DNA of 64,000 bases. Origin: Saccharomycopsis fibuligera x Saccharomycopsis cf. fibuligera. Its lineage: Eukaryota; Ascomycota; Saccharomycetes; Ascoideales; Saccharomycopsidaceae. Positions 43,501 to 52,729 of the stretch are shown here, piece after piece; within the stretch, counting starts at the first letter, position 1, and each line of letters opens with the position of its first letter. The notes below the pieces were generated by a model, which was not told where the DNA came from, did no database searches, and was given only the letters and a program-made list of their open reading frames with translations. The stretch spans positions 1,612,001 through 1,676,000 of the forward strand of contig CP012818.1 of NCBI GenBank assembly GCA_001936135.1, in the 5' to 3' direction. The translations under genes were made by a program, and so were the position numbers.

Positions 43501-46500
43501 TAACAATTTGATGACAACAATGGATGACGCCAATAATGAACAACAATTAACTGCGATAAGCGTGCCGGAACTTCAACATTCAAGGAAGACAACAACAACA
43601 GCAGCAACAACCAAAACGGCACCAGCTGTTTTGAAGCCTAATGTAACTAGTGCTAGCGACAATGAACTAGAGTCGATTAACACTAATGAGTCCTCGCTCA
43701 ATGATGCTGAAATTGTCGAGGCGCCGGCTTTGGTAACAGCAAAGAAATTCACTGTTTCACCAGTGCGTGTCAGCTTAAGCAGCAGCCATTCAAGAAAAGG
43801 CAGCACAGAAACTACTATCAACAACACTAATATTAATGATAAGGATTTGCCACAGCCGCAACAGCAACAGCAAGAATCCACTCATCCTAATCCACACCCT
43901 CTTTCGCTTTCTCTTCTGCAGTCAGAGGAATTTCTGTCTTATAATCAGAACTTACCGTATCAGAATGCAAAAACTAAGATGACTTTTGCAAATCCTTCAG
44001 GAACACCGAATGAGGCTTTTGGATCTGAGCTGTTGCAAAGACTAAACATTAACGAGATCGGAGTTGATGAATTGAACGATGACGGCGATTATTCTGATGA
44101 TGCGCATAATTATAGTCAGTTGTCACCAATTGAAGAAATTGACTCACCTGAAAGTTCACATGGGAAAGTCCAGCTAAGCGCAAGACAGCGCGAAATGCCA
44201 TCTATTACTTCATCTTTAAATAAATTTGCCACAGGGAGTAATGGAGGTGGTAATAGTCACATTAATAATAATAACAATTTTCCCTCTGTGGCAGATGAGT
44301 CTCTTGATAGTATTTATTTTCCTCCTAGCGATGGTTTAAATGAGAAGGTTTTGTCACCAAGTGAGAGCTCTTTCCATACTACTGAGACATCGCTACCGAG
44401 TCCAGCTGCAGCGCTTTTTGAAAACGGAGGGACTGGTAGCGCTAACGCGACCATTATTGGTGAATCTAATAGCGATCTGCACATCAAAGATGAGCGGCAC
44501 CGAGCAACAAATAGTTCTCGACAAACGCTGCCTGCGTCTTCACCTCCAGCCTCTGAATCCAGATACAAAGACAAATCTTGCAGCAATGAAAGGCTATCTT
44601 TGGATGATACAAGAAATGTTACTCTTAATACCAATAATGATAAGATTAACCCCCAGAAGCTTGTGACTAGTAAAGACTCAGAAAATTTTCTCAACTCTGC
44701 AAGTTCACCAGTAATGCCGGTGGCTTTTGCTAATAACAAACGTTCATCATCGCTTTCAAGACTGGGAAAAGCACTGTCAAAACTTTCAGAGAGCATAACT
44801 CCAGATGAGCTTGAAAATGGAAACCTAAGCAGTGCTACTGGAAGTGAAAATAGCTTGAATAAAGTCGTTCATAAAGAGCAGAACAAAAGTGATACAAGTA
44901 TTGACAACGTCGTGGCGAGACCGCGCAAGGCTAAATCTCCTAGAAGCAATATTACGTCTTACCAAGAAGACTTTTTGACTAGGTCTGCCAAAACCTTGTC
45001 GACAATCTCCGCTAATAGAAAAACTCTTAGACCTATTTCGGCTGCCTTCAAGACACCATTGTTGCCTGATTATGAAGACGACTTGGAAGAAACGCCAATC
45101 TTGCCTTCCAATGGAAAAAACAGCAGTCAAATTACCTTGAATTTCGATGAAAACCCATTAAATGAGTTCGACGCTGGTAGCGGTAGTGCCAGTGCCAGTG
45201 CTAATGGTACCAGCAAGTTAGAAGGCCTTGTTCACGAGCGCGAGACACCAACTAGTACAAGTGAAGAGCAACCTGGTAAAGAGTCTGTGGCTAAGGACAA
45301 TCCTACTGAGCTTAATGCTATACTTGAAAAGGAAGGATTTAATGAATTTATGTCACCAAAATTTGTGGATATTAATTATGAAAAGTACATGCATTCAAAT
45401 CAATCGAGCCCATCTTCCGAGTTTGAGTTCGCGACAGCAAATGATTATCATAAAAAAGAGGGAAAGAAACTCGATTTTGGTCTAACTTCCACTCCTATTG
45501 AGATGTCAAAAGATCCAATTTTTGCTAATATCTCCAGAAATAACAGTACCAATAAAGGAACGCACTGGAATAATAATATCAACAACAGTAGCAAGTCACC
45601 TGCTAAAAGTATTGAGTCAAACGATTTCAACGATATCACAGTGGCGCCTAGTCAGCCTAGATTTCCAGCTCCTGTGCCCTCTGGTTATCACCACCCAACC
45701 ATTACCGAGGAATCGGAATCAGATTCAGGACCTCAGCGAAGCCCTAAAGCTGAAGGTTTATCATTGAACGGCCCTAACAACGTTACTTTTGGTGTGGCCG
45801 GGCTTGCTAAGAACGTTCACAGTATCAATAAAACGAGTGATTCAGTTAATCCATTCCTCGAGGATAATAATAGTACTGCTGGATATCATGAAAAAACTGA
45901 TGGTATGAAATCTGTCATATCATTACCAAAGAAGCCAAGTCAACTAAGTTTAAATAAAATGCTTTATTCCAACAACAATGTTGGCTCAACAGTGTCTGAC
46001 TTCGATAACACTACTGTGCATATTAGTAACAGCAATAGCAACAGAACATTGACCAAAGGATTTTACACTCCCTCGACGTCACCGTTTAAGCCAGAAAAGG
46101 CTGGGTTGGTTAGAAGACCAAGTCAACTTAAGCATTCTAATAGCTTGAGACTAGTAACTACCCCTCGAGGCAAGGTCACTCCTGGACGTAATAATACAAA
46201 TTTGAATGACTACAGTGTTCGATCTCCAGAATCCGTCTCCTCAAACAACAGTAATAGCAACTCAGCCCAGCATTCTATCACTGGCTCTCCTAGAGCCAAG
46301 ACCGATAGATCAAACAGTAACACTGAGTCTATATATCAAGAAGTTTATGGAAACTTAAAGCTTAGAGAAGAATTTAAAAGCGATATCTCACTTAACACAA
46401 TGAAGAAGAGTTCTAGTGTGTCATCGTTGGATGTTAAAGGTCGCCATGGAAGTCGTCATTACAGTTCTAACTTGCATACTGACTCTTTCATCAATTTCAA

Positions 46501-49500
46501 ATTTGAAGAAAATGACGAAGCCAATGAGTTGGCATTGCTTTTTGTTAAAGCACTTCATTCGTTCGATTCATCATCATTAAATTCAGAAGATACTGCGATT
46601 TGCTTATCCTTTGAAAAAGATGACATTGCATTTGTTTATAATATTGATGAGTCTGGCTGGGGTGAGGTTGTGCTTTTGAGTAATTTATCTAAAGGTTGGG
46701 TGCCAATGAATTACTTCAAGCCAGCCATTGATGAATCAGCCGATCCAAAGACTCCAGCAGAACAAGCAGAATCACGAAAATTTCTAAAACCGCTTTTTAT
46801 TGCTGCCGCTGAATTTTTGTTAAATCCTCAAGACGTGCCTGTTGGCGAGGATGATTTGTATACATTTTCTACTAAACATATGAACGATGTTAGAGATGGT
46901 GTAAAGTTATTGTTGCAGTACACTGATTGCCTCTCAAGAACTGCTCCTGTTGTTCACAAAAGGCCCGTCATTAGAAAAGTCAGAAAAGCATTACTTGCGG
47001 ATTGGTACACTTTGATGTCTAAAGCTGATAAGTACAAAGGAACTACTAACGAGGCAAAGGTTGATTTCTTGAAAGCGTTAACTTACAAAGTGCTTATAAA
47101 AGCTCTAGCGTTCCTTGATATCTGGGGTAATGAGACAGAAAGCTATGAGAAGGAAAAAGAAAAGGAAAAAATTGAGAGAAGAAATAAGAGGCATAGCAGA
47201 AGAAGATCCAAGCAAGAAAAAGTATTATACTTAGATAAGGTCCCATTTGCTACAGAAAGATTGTTAGAAGTAAAAGATTTACTTTTCAGTTATTTGTCAT
47301 TGATTATGGGTAGATTGGACATCATTGAAAATAATTATTCTGGTTGCGAGCAGTTGGAGAGTGTTATTCACCAAGTGATTTTGTTACTAAGAGAGCTTTT
47401 GTTCATTGGTAAGTCGGCAACTATCTTGTTGAATTCGAGTAACCACTCTCTTGATAGCTCTTTGGATAATTTACTTGCATACGTTAGCGACTTAGTAACC
47501 AGTGTGAAACATTTGGTATCCAAAGCAGAAATTGATGATGATAGCGACTACGAACCATCGATTAAAGACGAAGAGTACTACTATTCTAAAGAAGGCACTA
47601 AATTAATCAGAGTGGTGGCACAAATGATTGTGTCTATCTCCAAAGCAATGTACAATTGTCAGTATTTGTTGCGTTTAACAAAGGATTTTCAACTTAATAT
47701 CTATAGAAAATACCCTGATTTCGAAAGAATGAAAATATTGCCTTCTGAGTTTATCAAAAAATCTGTTTCAGGGCTCACGGAAAACCAAATTTTTACTTTG
47801 AAGTTATCTAGATACTCTGGGGTTGTTGATAAAAGAAAAAGTGGTGATTCTTTCAAATATTCACACATCAGAGGTGGTTCTAAAAACCGGTTGTCGATCA
47901 CTCCTGATGGGACTCGTTTGTTAAAGGAGTACATTGGTTCTAAATCAGATCCTATCGAATCCGTTGCTCCAATCACTAATGAAGAATACGATTCTGAATA
48001 CTCAATGGACAAAATTATGAAAGAGGTAGTTTACGACGATAATAAGAACATTCTCGGCGCTAGTTTCAAAGCTTTAGTGTTTCTTCTAGCAAACGAGCGG
48101 TCTAGTCCAAGTAGCTTTTTTATTGCAACTTTTTTTATGAATTTTAGAAATTTTGCAAGCACCAAGGATTTAATTCACGAACTTATTAAAAGATTTGATA
48201 TTGGTGACAGAGAGAAAGATTTCCTTATGAGAAATCATGCATTGAGGCTTAATGAAGTTGCTACGTACGACTCAAGATTAAAGAAGAGAAGAAGGACTAT
48301 TATTACGATTATCAGAATTTGGTTGGAAAGCTATTGGAGTTATGAAAAAGATTTTCAAAGCTTGCCAACGTTGATGAACTTTTTAAATGAAGGCGCAGCA
48401 AACTATCTTCTAGAAGAAGTCCAGATTACCCTTGAACTATGCGCAAGATTAGCAATAAACCATCCATCAAAGAAAAAGGTGGAGAAATTCAATACTGAGT
48501 ACTTGCAGTTGATCTCAAGAAGAATTGGCTTGCCAAGAAAAGATTCTGCTACTCTTGAAGCACCAGCCTCTACTGAATCGTTATCTGCTTCTAATTCTGA
48601 GAATGATCTATCTTCATTGAGTTCAAATTCTTCAGTTTCTTCACTTGTTTCACTCAATTTGCCTTTGAATTTTAGCAATTATCACATTTCTGCAATAATG
48701 AATAAGAACCAAGTCTCAACAGTGGAAAAGTCTGTGTTGGCTTTTAGAAACACTATTGGCGAACACTGGCCTAGTGCTGCTGATGAGAAGCTATTAAAAC
48801 AATTTCAACCAATAGAGCTATCTAAATTGATTAATGCATGGTTTAATGCTTGTGCTAAAAAACTAAGTGTTGATCCGCCAGCTGTTTCCACGGAAATTTC
48901 CAACCTTAATGCAGTTGATTTAGCCAAACAATTAACCAACATCGAGTCTACCATCTTCTTGTCTATTCAGTCAGAAGAATTGTTAGATGAAAATTTTAGA
49001 GAGAAAAGAATACACTTACAGAAAAGTCCGAATATTGAAAGATCAGTGCTCTTTACTAACTTGTTGTCGGACTTTGTCATTGATACCATTCTTAGCCCTG
49101 GTCTTTCAATGAAGAACAGAGTCGCTAATGTCAAACAGTGGCTTAAGATTGCTACAGCATGCTACCAGCTCAGAAATTATAATTCGCTTGCTGCGATAAT
49201 GACCATTTTGCAGTCTTCAGCCATCAGCAGATTGGAAAAGTTATGGTCTGGCTTAAGCAGCAAGTACATTGATACGTTTGAATTCTTGGTGAAAATTATC
49301 AATCCAAATAAGAATTACAAAGTTTACAGAAACATTATTAAACCATATTTGGTCTCTGATGAGAGAAAAGCATCGGTTGCTATTGTTCCTTATATAAACC
49401 TTTTCTTGCAAGATATCATCTTTGCTAATGATGGTAACCCTAACAAAAGAATAGCAACTATTGACGGTCAGGAAAAGACATTGGTGAACTTTGACAAGTA

Positions 49501-49804
49501 CGTCAAGATTGTTAATACTATTTCTGAGTTGGAATTCTTCCAAGTGAGCTATCCAGATGGTAGTGATGGCAGTGGATCAGGATCAAATAGTTTAACCTCT
49601 CCAATTTCCAAAACGTCGGTATTTTCGTTCAGTCCTACTATCAGCAATAATAATAATAATGATAACCTTGATGTTATTGTGCCGAATCCGGCATTGGAAG
49701 AGTTTTTGCTATTCAAGCTTTGGGCCACTAATCAATACAATTTGGCAGATAATGATAGATTCTGGAAATACAGTATTGAAATCCAGCCACAGTCAAATAA
49801 TTAG
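40565..49804 (+). CDS. very large SH3-RasGEF protein (Cdc25-like Ras/Rap guanine nucleotide exchange factor)
   Basis: A single uninterrupted frame codes 3,079 residues. The first two-thirds (to about residue 1980) are low-complexity, rich in Ser, Asn, Thr and Pro. They hold many basic-Ser segments (SRLSKIISKISFNG, RSPSKRLSKRLSGKFSG, SRLGKALSKLSESITPD) that look like kinase targets. An SH3 domain follows at about 1985-2050 (VKALHSFDSSSL...GWGEVVLLSNLSKGWVPMNYFKP). A helical region leads to the RasGEF N-terminal (REM) domain at about 2475-2620 (ILGASFKALVFLLANERSSPSSFFIATFFMNF), then the CDC25-homology catalytic domain at about 2770-3000 (FLSIQSEELLDENF, NRVANVKQWLKIATACYQLRNYNSLAAI, VAIVPYINLFLQDIIFANDGNPN). 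Yeast Cdc25 has the same order in 1,589 residues. It would load GTP on Ras-like GTPases; Bud5-type Rsr1 exchange is the alternative. Confidence 0.85.
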   Translation: MGIFSRRNKPYTNANANTSNSDLKDSLVPFLSAPVPAGDDNITNEASSLLKNVNMNTADSSSAINSAHSSNNHNNNNHNSNYNSNIFPDSSPRLSALNTFNDTFSDNASSLANATVNVAGVVPSGDSRSRSNSNSRTTIQALKKKTSKMSLVSLNYDNSSSSSINVVNSHTGGLQSQGSSMAATTGAGPAVRKNQSKLHNLVAHGSNNGNGVDESLANITKSSTTVNTNADNRSLRSHGSSNLLRFTTPPTTANSNSNHNNSDISSGNGINRIRQLNFGFLGNNSSSNINNNSSNSGNNLPNLTSNNSSASEHNQSSGRISQLSKRRVQRKVSVNELSHLRSNSLTLDKATIAIPHEVPLSNDITGSDISASVISVDVGNTNTNSSSNTDGSAPNTSQQLHSLVNKKSFTFFNKFIKPSKGKSKQQQQHNQQYQQPYHSPAERYAINKNANIVQTKFNIDESLNGSDLNLSTGGDDAVHERNSSHSAVNTEGRLSMMTEDSFYFKSKTPTTPIYSTANNNNHIHGNSNLINGSSNNSKNKPLPDIGQRLNTNTLDIPVLTSSKSLSPASSMNKGLPEIPAEEKQNVKVNNTTASSVNGSTLNDDEKYSGKKNKLLPPIGSELNVNSRSVNETTDKSDSVSNSNRNNHIGNNSMNSVTNNSYSEESSMVSPRALRRSPTGNSSRLSKIISKISFNGMTTPRNRQSLISLRNQGSASAAGSGPGSVASGSAKRSALSTPLFGDEEGNESCNDTDQNVTSTRKNESNLDNSANNEFTFINDNGHNSSSAMVTPKAAVSGGRSSLDQPQKVPQHGMQLLLTPQRNHDDNEGDDGSAVRSATATSNADDVYPNNFDSGLTSSIASDAQSSSNLPTPTIGLTEVSSIEQQKFSPQDRQLQQHSSLTDIHSSRSPTNDQIRPPLVNDIHSLDGSNTGRKSLFRSPSKRLSKRLSGKFSGSPLMTLYKSASPKRYSSPPQISGGSIDNNLMTTMDDANNEQQLTAISVPELQHSRKTTTTAATTKTAPAVLKPNVTSASDNELESINTNESSLNDAEIVEAPALVTAKKFTVSPVRVSLSSSHSRKGSTETTINNTNINDKDLPQPQQQQQESTHPNPHPLSLSLLQSEEFLSYNQNLPYQNAKTKMTFANPSGTPNEAFGSELLQRLNINEIGVDELNDDGDYSDDAHNYSQLSPIEEIDSPESSHGKVQLSARQREMPSITSSLNKFATGSNGGGNSHINNNNNFPSVADESLDSIYFPPSDGLNEKVLSPSESSFHTTETSLPSPAAALFENGGTGSANATIIGESNSDLHIKDERHRATNSSRQTLPASSPPASESRYKDKSCSNERLSLDDTRNVTLNTNNDKINPQKLVTSKDSENFLNSASSPVMPVAFANNKRSSSLSRLGKALSKLSESITPDELENGNLSSATGSENSLNKVVHKEQNKSDTSIDNVVARPRKAKSPRSNITSYQEDFLTRSAKTLSTISANRKTLRPISAAFKTPLLPDYEDDLEETPILPSNGKNSSQITLNFDENPLNEFDAGSGSASASANGTSKLEGLVHERETPTSTSEEQPGKESVAKDNPTELNAILEKEGFNEFMSPKFVDINYEKYMHSNQSSPSSEFEFATANDYHKKEGKKLDFGLTSTPIEMSKDPIFANISRNNSTNKGTHWNNNINNSSKSPAKSIESNDFNDITVAPSQPRFPAPVPSGYHHPTITEESESDSGPQRSPKAEGLSLNGPNNVTFGVAGLAKNVHSINKTSDSVNPFLEDNNSTAGYHEKTDGMKSVISLPKKPSQLSLNKMLYSNNNVGSTVSDFDNTTVHISNSNSNRTLTKGFYTPSTSPFKPEKAGLVRRPSQLKHSNSLRLVTTPRGKVTPGRNNTNLNDYSVRSPESVSSNNSNSNSAQHSITGSPRAKTDRSNSNTESIYQEVYGNLKLREEFKSDISLNTMKKSSSVSSLDVKGRHGSRHYSSNLHTDSFINFKFEENDEANELALLFVKALHSFDSSSLNSEDTAICLSFEKDDIAFVYNIDESGWGEVVLLSNLSKGWVPMNYFKPAIDESADPKTPAEQAESRKFLKPLFIAAAEFLLNPQDVPVGEDDLYTFSTKHMNDVRDGVKLLLQYTDCLSRTAPVVHKRPVIRKVRKALLADWYTLMSKADKYKGTTNEAKVDFLKALTYKVLIKALAFLDIWGNETESYEKEKEKEKIERRNKRHSRRRSKQEKVLYLDKVPFATERLLEVKDLLFSYLSLIMGRLDIIENNYSGCEQLESVIHQVILLLRELLFIGKSATILLNSSNHSLDSSLDNLLAYVSDLVTSVKHLVSKAEIDDDSDYEPSIKDEEYYYSKEGTKLIRVVAQMIVSISKAMYNCQYLLRLTKDFQLNIYRKYPDFERMKILPSEFIKKSVSGLTENQIFTLKLSRYSGVVDKRKSGDSFKYSHIRGGSKNRLSITPDGTRLLKEYIGSKSDPIESVAPITNEEYDSEYSMDKIMKEVVYDDNKNILGASFKALVFLLANERSSPSSFFIATFFMNFRNFASTKDLIHELIKRFDIGDREKDFLMRNHALRLNEVATYDSRLKKRRRTIITIIRIWLESYWSYEKDFQSLPTLMNFLNEGAANYLLEEVQITLELCARLAINHPSKKKVEKFNTEYLQLISRRIGLPRKDSATLEAPASTESLSASNSENDLSSLSSNSSVSSLVSLNLPLNFSNYHISAIMNKNQVSTVEKSVLAFRNTIGEHWPSAADEKLLKQFQPIELSKLINAWFNACAKKLSVDPPAVSTEISNLNAVDLAKQLTNIESTIFLSIQSEELLDENFREKRIHLQKSPNIERSVLFTNLLSDFVIDTILSPGLSMKNRVANVKQWLKIATACYQLRNYNSLAAIMTILQSSAISRLEKLWSGLSSKYIDTFEFLVKIINPNKNYKVYRNIIKPYLVSDERKASVAIVPYINLFLQDIIFANDGNPNKRIATIDGQEKTLVNFDKYVKIVNTISELEFFQVSYPDGSDGSGSGSNSLTSPISKTSVFSFSPTISNNNNNDNLDVIVPNPALEEFLLFKLWATNQYNLADNDRFWKYSIEIQPQSNN

Positions 49805-50043
49805 TATAGTTTGTTTACAATATGTTTTTTAGTGCTCACCATACAACTTCGGTGGACTTTTTATTACTTTATCATTTTTGCATCTTGCTCCTTTAAAATT
49901 AACACTGTCTTCAATAGATTGTTTCTTCAATTTTCAGTGTCTTATTAGCATAACTTGTTCTAGCAATTTTTCCTTTTGTTATTTTTTCCCCTATTTTTTG
50001 TCGTCAAAATTGGTTCTCTTTAATTTGTTTTATGTCTTTTTAA

Positions 50044-50075
<32 letters not shown>

Positions 50076-50484
50076 TTTTGTCTTGTTTTTCTCCTTGATC
50101 TATGCTCATTTTTTCATTGCTCAGGTTTTTATCTCTAGAATTTTACCAGCTATATTAACTATCTTGTTTACTATTTTGGGTTTTTCGTTACATATAATCT
50201 GCCTTGTTTATCTATAATTAACGTCTTTTATTTTACGAAAAAGAGAAAAAGTATTAAATGAGGAAAATGATATTTTAGTAAAACAGTATACATTAAGGAA
50301 AAACAGGAATTGAAGAAAAAATGCAGAACAGAAAGTACATCAATACCGAAGTGAAAGAAAAAGTTATATAGAAGAATAATAAAATAGAAACCACAAGCTA
50401 CTCCATGCAATAAAACATAAAATCAAAACTAATACAATGTCAAAGAAGAAAATTGCTCTTTGAAAGCGTACCACCACCAATCTT
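49805..50484. other. convergent 3' intergenic region
   Basis: A T-rich spacer with runs at about 50045-50080. It lies between the RasGEF stop and the DER1 stop. No gene is seen. Confidence 0.5.
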
Positions 50485-51111
50485 CTATAAAGAGTAAACA
50501 CGCTTATTCCAGGGAAGTGAGATTGGATAAAATCCATGAACCTTGGGAAGCACGTCTTCCAAGAAAAAGTAAATTTGGCCTGCAAAAATATCAAAAAAGA
50601 TGTCCTCTATAGGCTTCTCATAAAGCAACACATTAATCAAAGCATATACAAAAGGAAGATATGAAGCGCTAAACTCGACAAGGAACAAGATTTGTACACG
50701 AAGCCCGCTATTGCGTCTTGACCAAATGTACATTAATGCCAGATCCAACTTTGGTCCCAATAAGTAGAATGGACTGTGGAATGCAGAGATTCCGAGAATA
50801 ATGAGCACGTTGATGAAGAGAAGCCGCAAGTATGCTTTGGTATTGTTAATGCTTTCTTCAAGTGACCATGAGGTTTTCATCACAAAGTAAAGAGTGAAGA
50901 CCAAGTCAAACCCAAACGGGCGGAAATAAAACAAACTAGCAAATATTCGCCAGTATTCTTTTTTCAAGAACGCCAGGTCGAATGTGTAGAGAAGGTCATA
51001 TGGGGAAACGACACCGCAATATTCTGCCAATGTCAAACCACATACCGCAAGCAACCAACACCTTGTTACCGGTGGGATATCTTGAAAAAGACTAAATAGT
51101 ACGTGCTCCAT
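50485..51111 (-). CDS. DER1: derlin family ER membrane protein Der1
   Basis: A 208-residue multi-pass membrane protein of the derlin branch of rhomboid pseudoproteases, which move misfolded proteins out of the ER with the Hrd1 ligase. The N-terminus (LFQDIPPVTRCWLLAVCGLTLAEYCGVVSPYDL) and the WR motif in KKEYWRIFASLFYFRPFGFDLVFTLYFV are derlin signatures. Further hydrophobic segments are LLFINVLIILGISAFHSPFYLL, LRVQILFLVEFSASYLPFVYALINVLL and IFFDIFAGQIYFFLEDVLP. The rhomboid catalytic Ser/His pair is absent, as expected. The length fits Der1 (211 in yeast) better than Dfm1 (341), which has a Cdc48-binding tail that is missing here. It is divergent with BTS1. Confidence 0.85.
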   Translation of the reverse strand: MEHVLFSLFQDIPPVTRCWLLAVCGLTLAEYCGVVSPYDLLYTFDLAFLKKEYWRIFASLFYFRPFGFDLVFTLYFVMKTSWSLEESINNTKAYLRLLFINVLIILGISAFHSPFYLLGPKLDLALMYIWSRRNSGLRVQILFLVEFSASYLPFVYALINVLLYEKPIEDIFFDIFAGQIYFFLEDVLPKVHGFYPISLPWNKRVYSL

Positions 51112-51661
51112 GCTTCTTGTCTTTCAAACCTTTTTTTAAATTGAGGGGTTTATTGGATGCAACTGACAAGATCCATGTATAGCCTTTGTGCAGTGTTGGC
51201 GATATCAATGAGCTAATGTGTGTTTGACGGTAATAAGAGAAAGCGGATCAACAAAAAGACTGGAGAGCACAATTTATTACTATATGAAAAGGACTTCTTC
51301 CTTGAAAGCCTGTACAGCAGGTGCGGCTTGTGTTACTTAACTATCTTTTGGTGACACCAAGGTTCCTTGTCATCAAATGAATCTGATGGGTAGAGATAGA
51401 TTTGTAGATGACAGAGGAGAACAGGATCGAAGCTCATCGAGTTCCGACAAGTGCGCACATGATATATTACCGGAACTACTTACCGCCACGGTTTCTGAAA
51501 GTGATGAGATGGACCAAGACAGTTCGGCAACAATAGTGTTTAGTGAATGATTTTAAATAATTTCTAAAACATTGTAGCATAACTGAAACAGAGGCAACCG
51601 CACGAAAAGAATAATTACCATTTATCTCGCAGGTAGCAAATATCCAGTAATTAGTAATAAC
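51112..51661. promoter_or_regulatory. divergent DER1 / BTS1 promoter region containing a small ORF
   Basis: The 550 bases between two divergent starts should serve both genes. A clean 57-codon frame lies inside it and is listed separately. Confidence 0.5.
51377..51550 (+). CDS. candidate small protein, 57 residues
   Basis: An ATG-to-TGA frame of 57 codons that stays open for 12 further codons upstream. The product is hydrophilic and acidic (begins MNLMGRDRFVDDRGEQDRSS, ends SATIVFSE) and matches nothing I know. It lies 111 bases upstream of the BTS1 start, so it could also be an upstream ORF on a long BTS1 transcript or chance. Its balanced composition in AT-rich surroundings is the only support. 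Confidence 0.35.
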   Translation: MNLMGRDRFVDDRGEQDRSSSSSDKCAHDILPELLTATVSESDEMDQDSSATIVFSE

Positions 51662-52597
51662 ATGGACCTTCCAGTTGAAGCTTTCAAAAGCGCTCCTCAA
51701 TGGAGCCAGGCCAACGAAGACATCATTCGAGGTCCTTTCGAATATTTGAAGTCGCTGGCGGGCAAAGAGCTTCGCACGCTACTTATCTCCTCGTTCAACC
51801 AACTTCTCAATATTAATAGCACGGATTTGCGAACTATAACTTCAATTATAGGCACATTGCATAATGCTTCTTTGCTCGTGGATGACGTTGAAGATGGCTC
51901 AAAACTTCGAAGAGGAAACCCAGTTGCGCATGAAATCTTTGGAATACCAGTAACAATCAATACTGCAAATTACATGTATTTTGTGGCAATTCAAGAGGCT
52001 CTAAGCTTGGGACCCGAGGCAATAAAGATTTTAAATGAGGAGTTTTTGAACTTACATCGCGGTCAAGCGATGGATTTGTATTGGCGTGAATCTTTAATTT
52101 GTCCGTCGGAAAAAGAATACATTGACATGGTGATGAATAAAACAGGTGGATTGTTTAGGCTATCGATTCGCTTAATGGAACTCAAGTCAGGCTTTGATAA
52201 ATCGTTCGTGCCACTTGTTAATTTATTGGGTATAATCTATCAGGTTAAAGACGATTATATAAATTTGTCAGATGCAAAATATTTTACAAATAAAGGGTTC
52301 TGCGAAGATCTCAAAGAAGGGAAATTTTCATTTCCTATAATACATGCAATACGGTATGATGAGAGTAATAAGGAGGTGATTAGTATCTTGAAAAAGCATA
52401 CAGATGATAACAAGTTGAAGAGCCATGTGGTTGAATATATGAAGAATGTATCTAATAGTTTCCAATACTGTGAGTTAACGTTAGAAAGGTTACGCAAACA
52501 GGCTTACAAGTTGGTTGATGATGTGAAGGGATCATTTTCTGATGATCAGTTGAGCATTATATATGGTATTATAGATAAGATTAGTAAGTTAGAGTAG
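51662..52597 (+). CDS. BTS1: geranylgeranyl diphosphate synthase Bts1
   Basis: A 311-residue trans-prenyltransferase that adds isopentenyl diphosphate to farnesyl diphosphate, making the C20 donor for Rab/Rho prenylation. The N-terminus has GPFEYLKSLAGKELRTLLISSFNQLL. The first Asp-rich motif DDVED is at residues 74-78, directly before GSKLRRGNPVAH. The second, in the form typical of GGPP synthases (DDYINLSD), starts at residue 197 and is followed by KGFCEDLKEGKFSFPIIHA. LHRGQAMDLYWRE and TGGLFRLSIRLM lie between. The length equals the family norm (335 in yeast). Small residues (Ala, Ser) at positions -5 and -4 before DDVED fit a C20 product. Confidence is high. Confidence 0.92.
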   Translation: MDLPVEAFKSAPQWSQANEDIIRGPFEYLKSLAGKELRTLLISSFNQLLNINSTDLRTITSIIGTLHNASLLVDDVEDGSKLRRGNPVAHEIFGIPVTINTANYMYFVAIQEALSLGPEAIKILNEEFLNLHRGQAMDLYWRESLICPSEKEYIDMVMNKTGGLFRLSIRLMELKSGFDKSFVPLVNLLGIIYQVKDDYINLSDAKYFTNKGFCEDLKEGKFSFPIIHAIRYDESNKEVISILKKHTDDNKLKSHVVEYMKNVSNSFQYCELTLERLRKQAYKLVDDVKGSFSDDQLSIIYGIIDKISKLE

Positions 52598-52689
52598 GTT
52601 CTGTTCTTTCCACTTGATACCCCTTTTTTAGTTACATATTTAAAGTTCCTGGGGAACAGTTTATGCTTTTACCGCAAGTGTTATTTATT

Positions 52690-52729
<40 letters not shown>

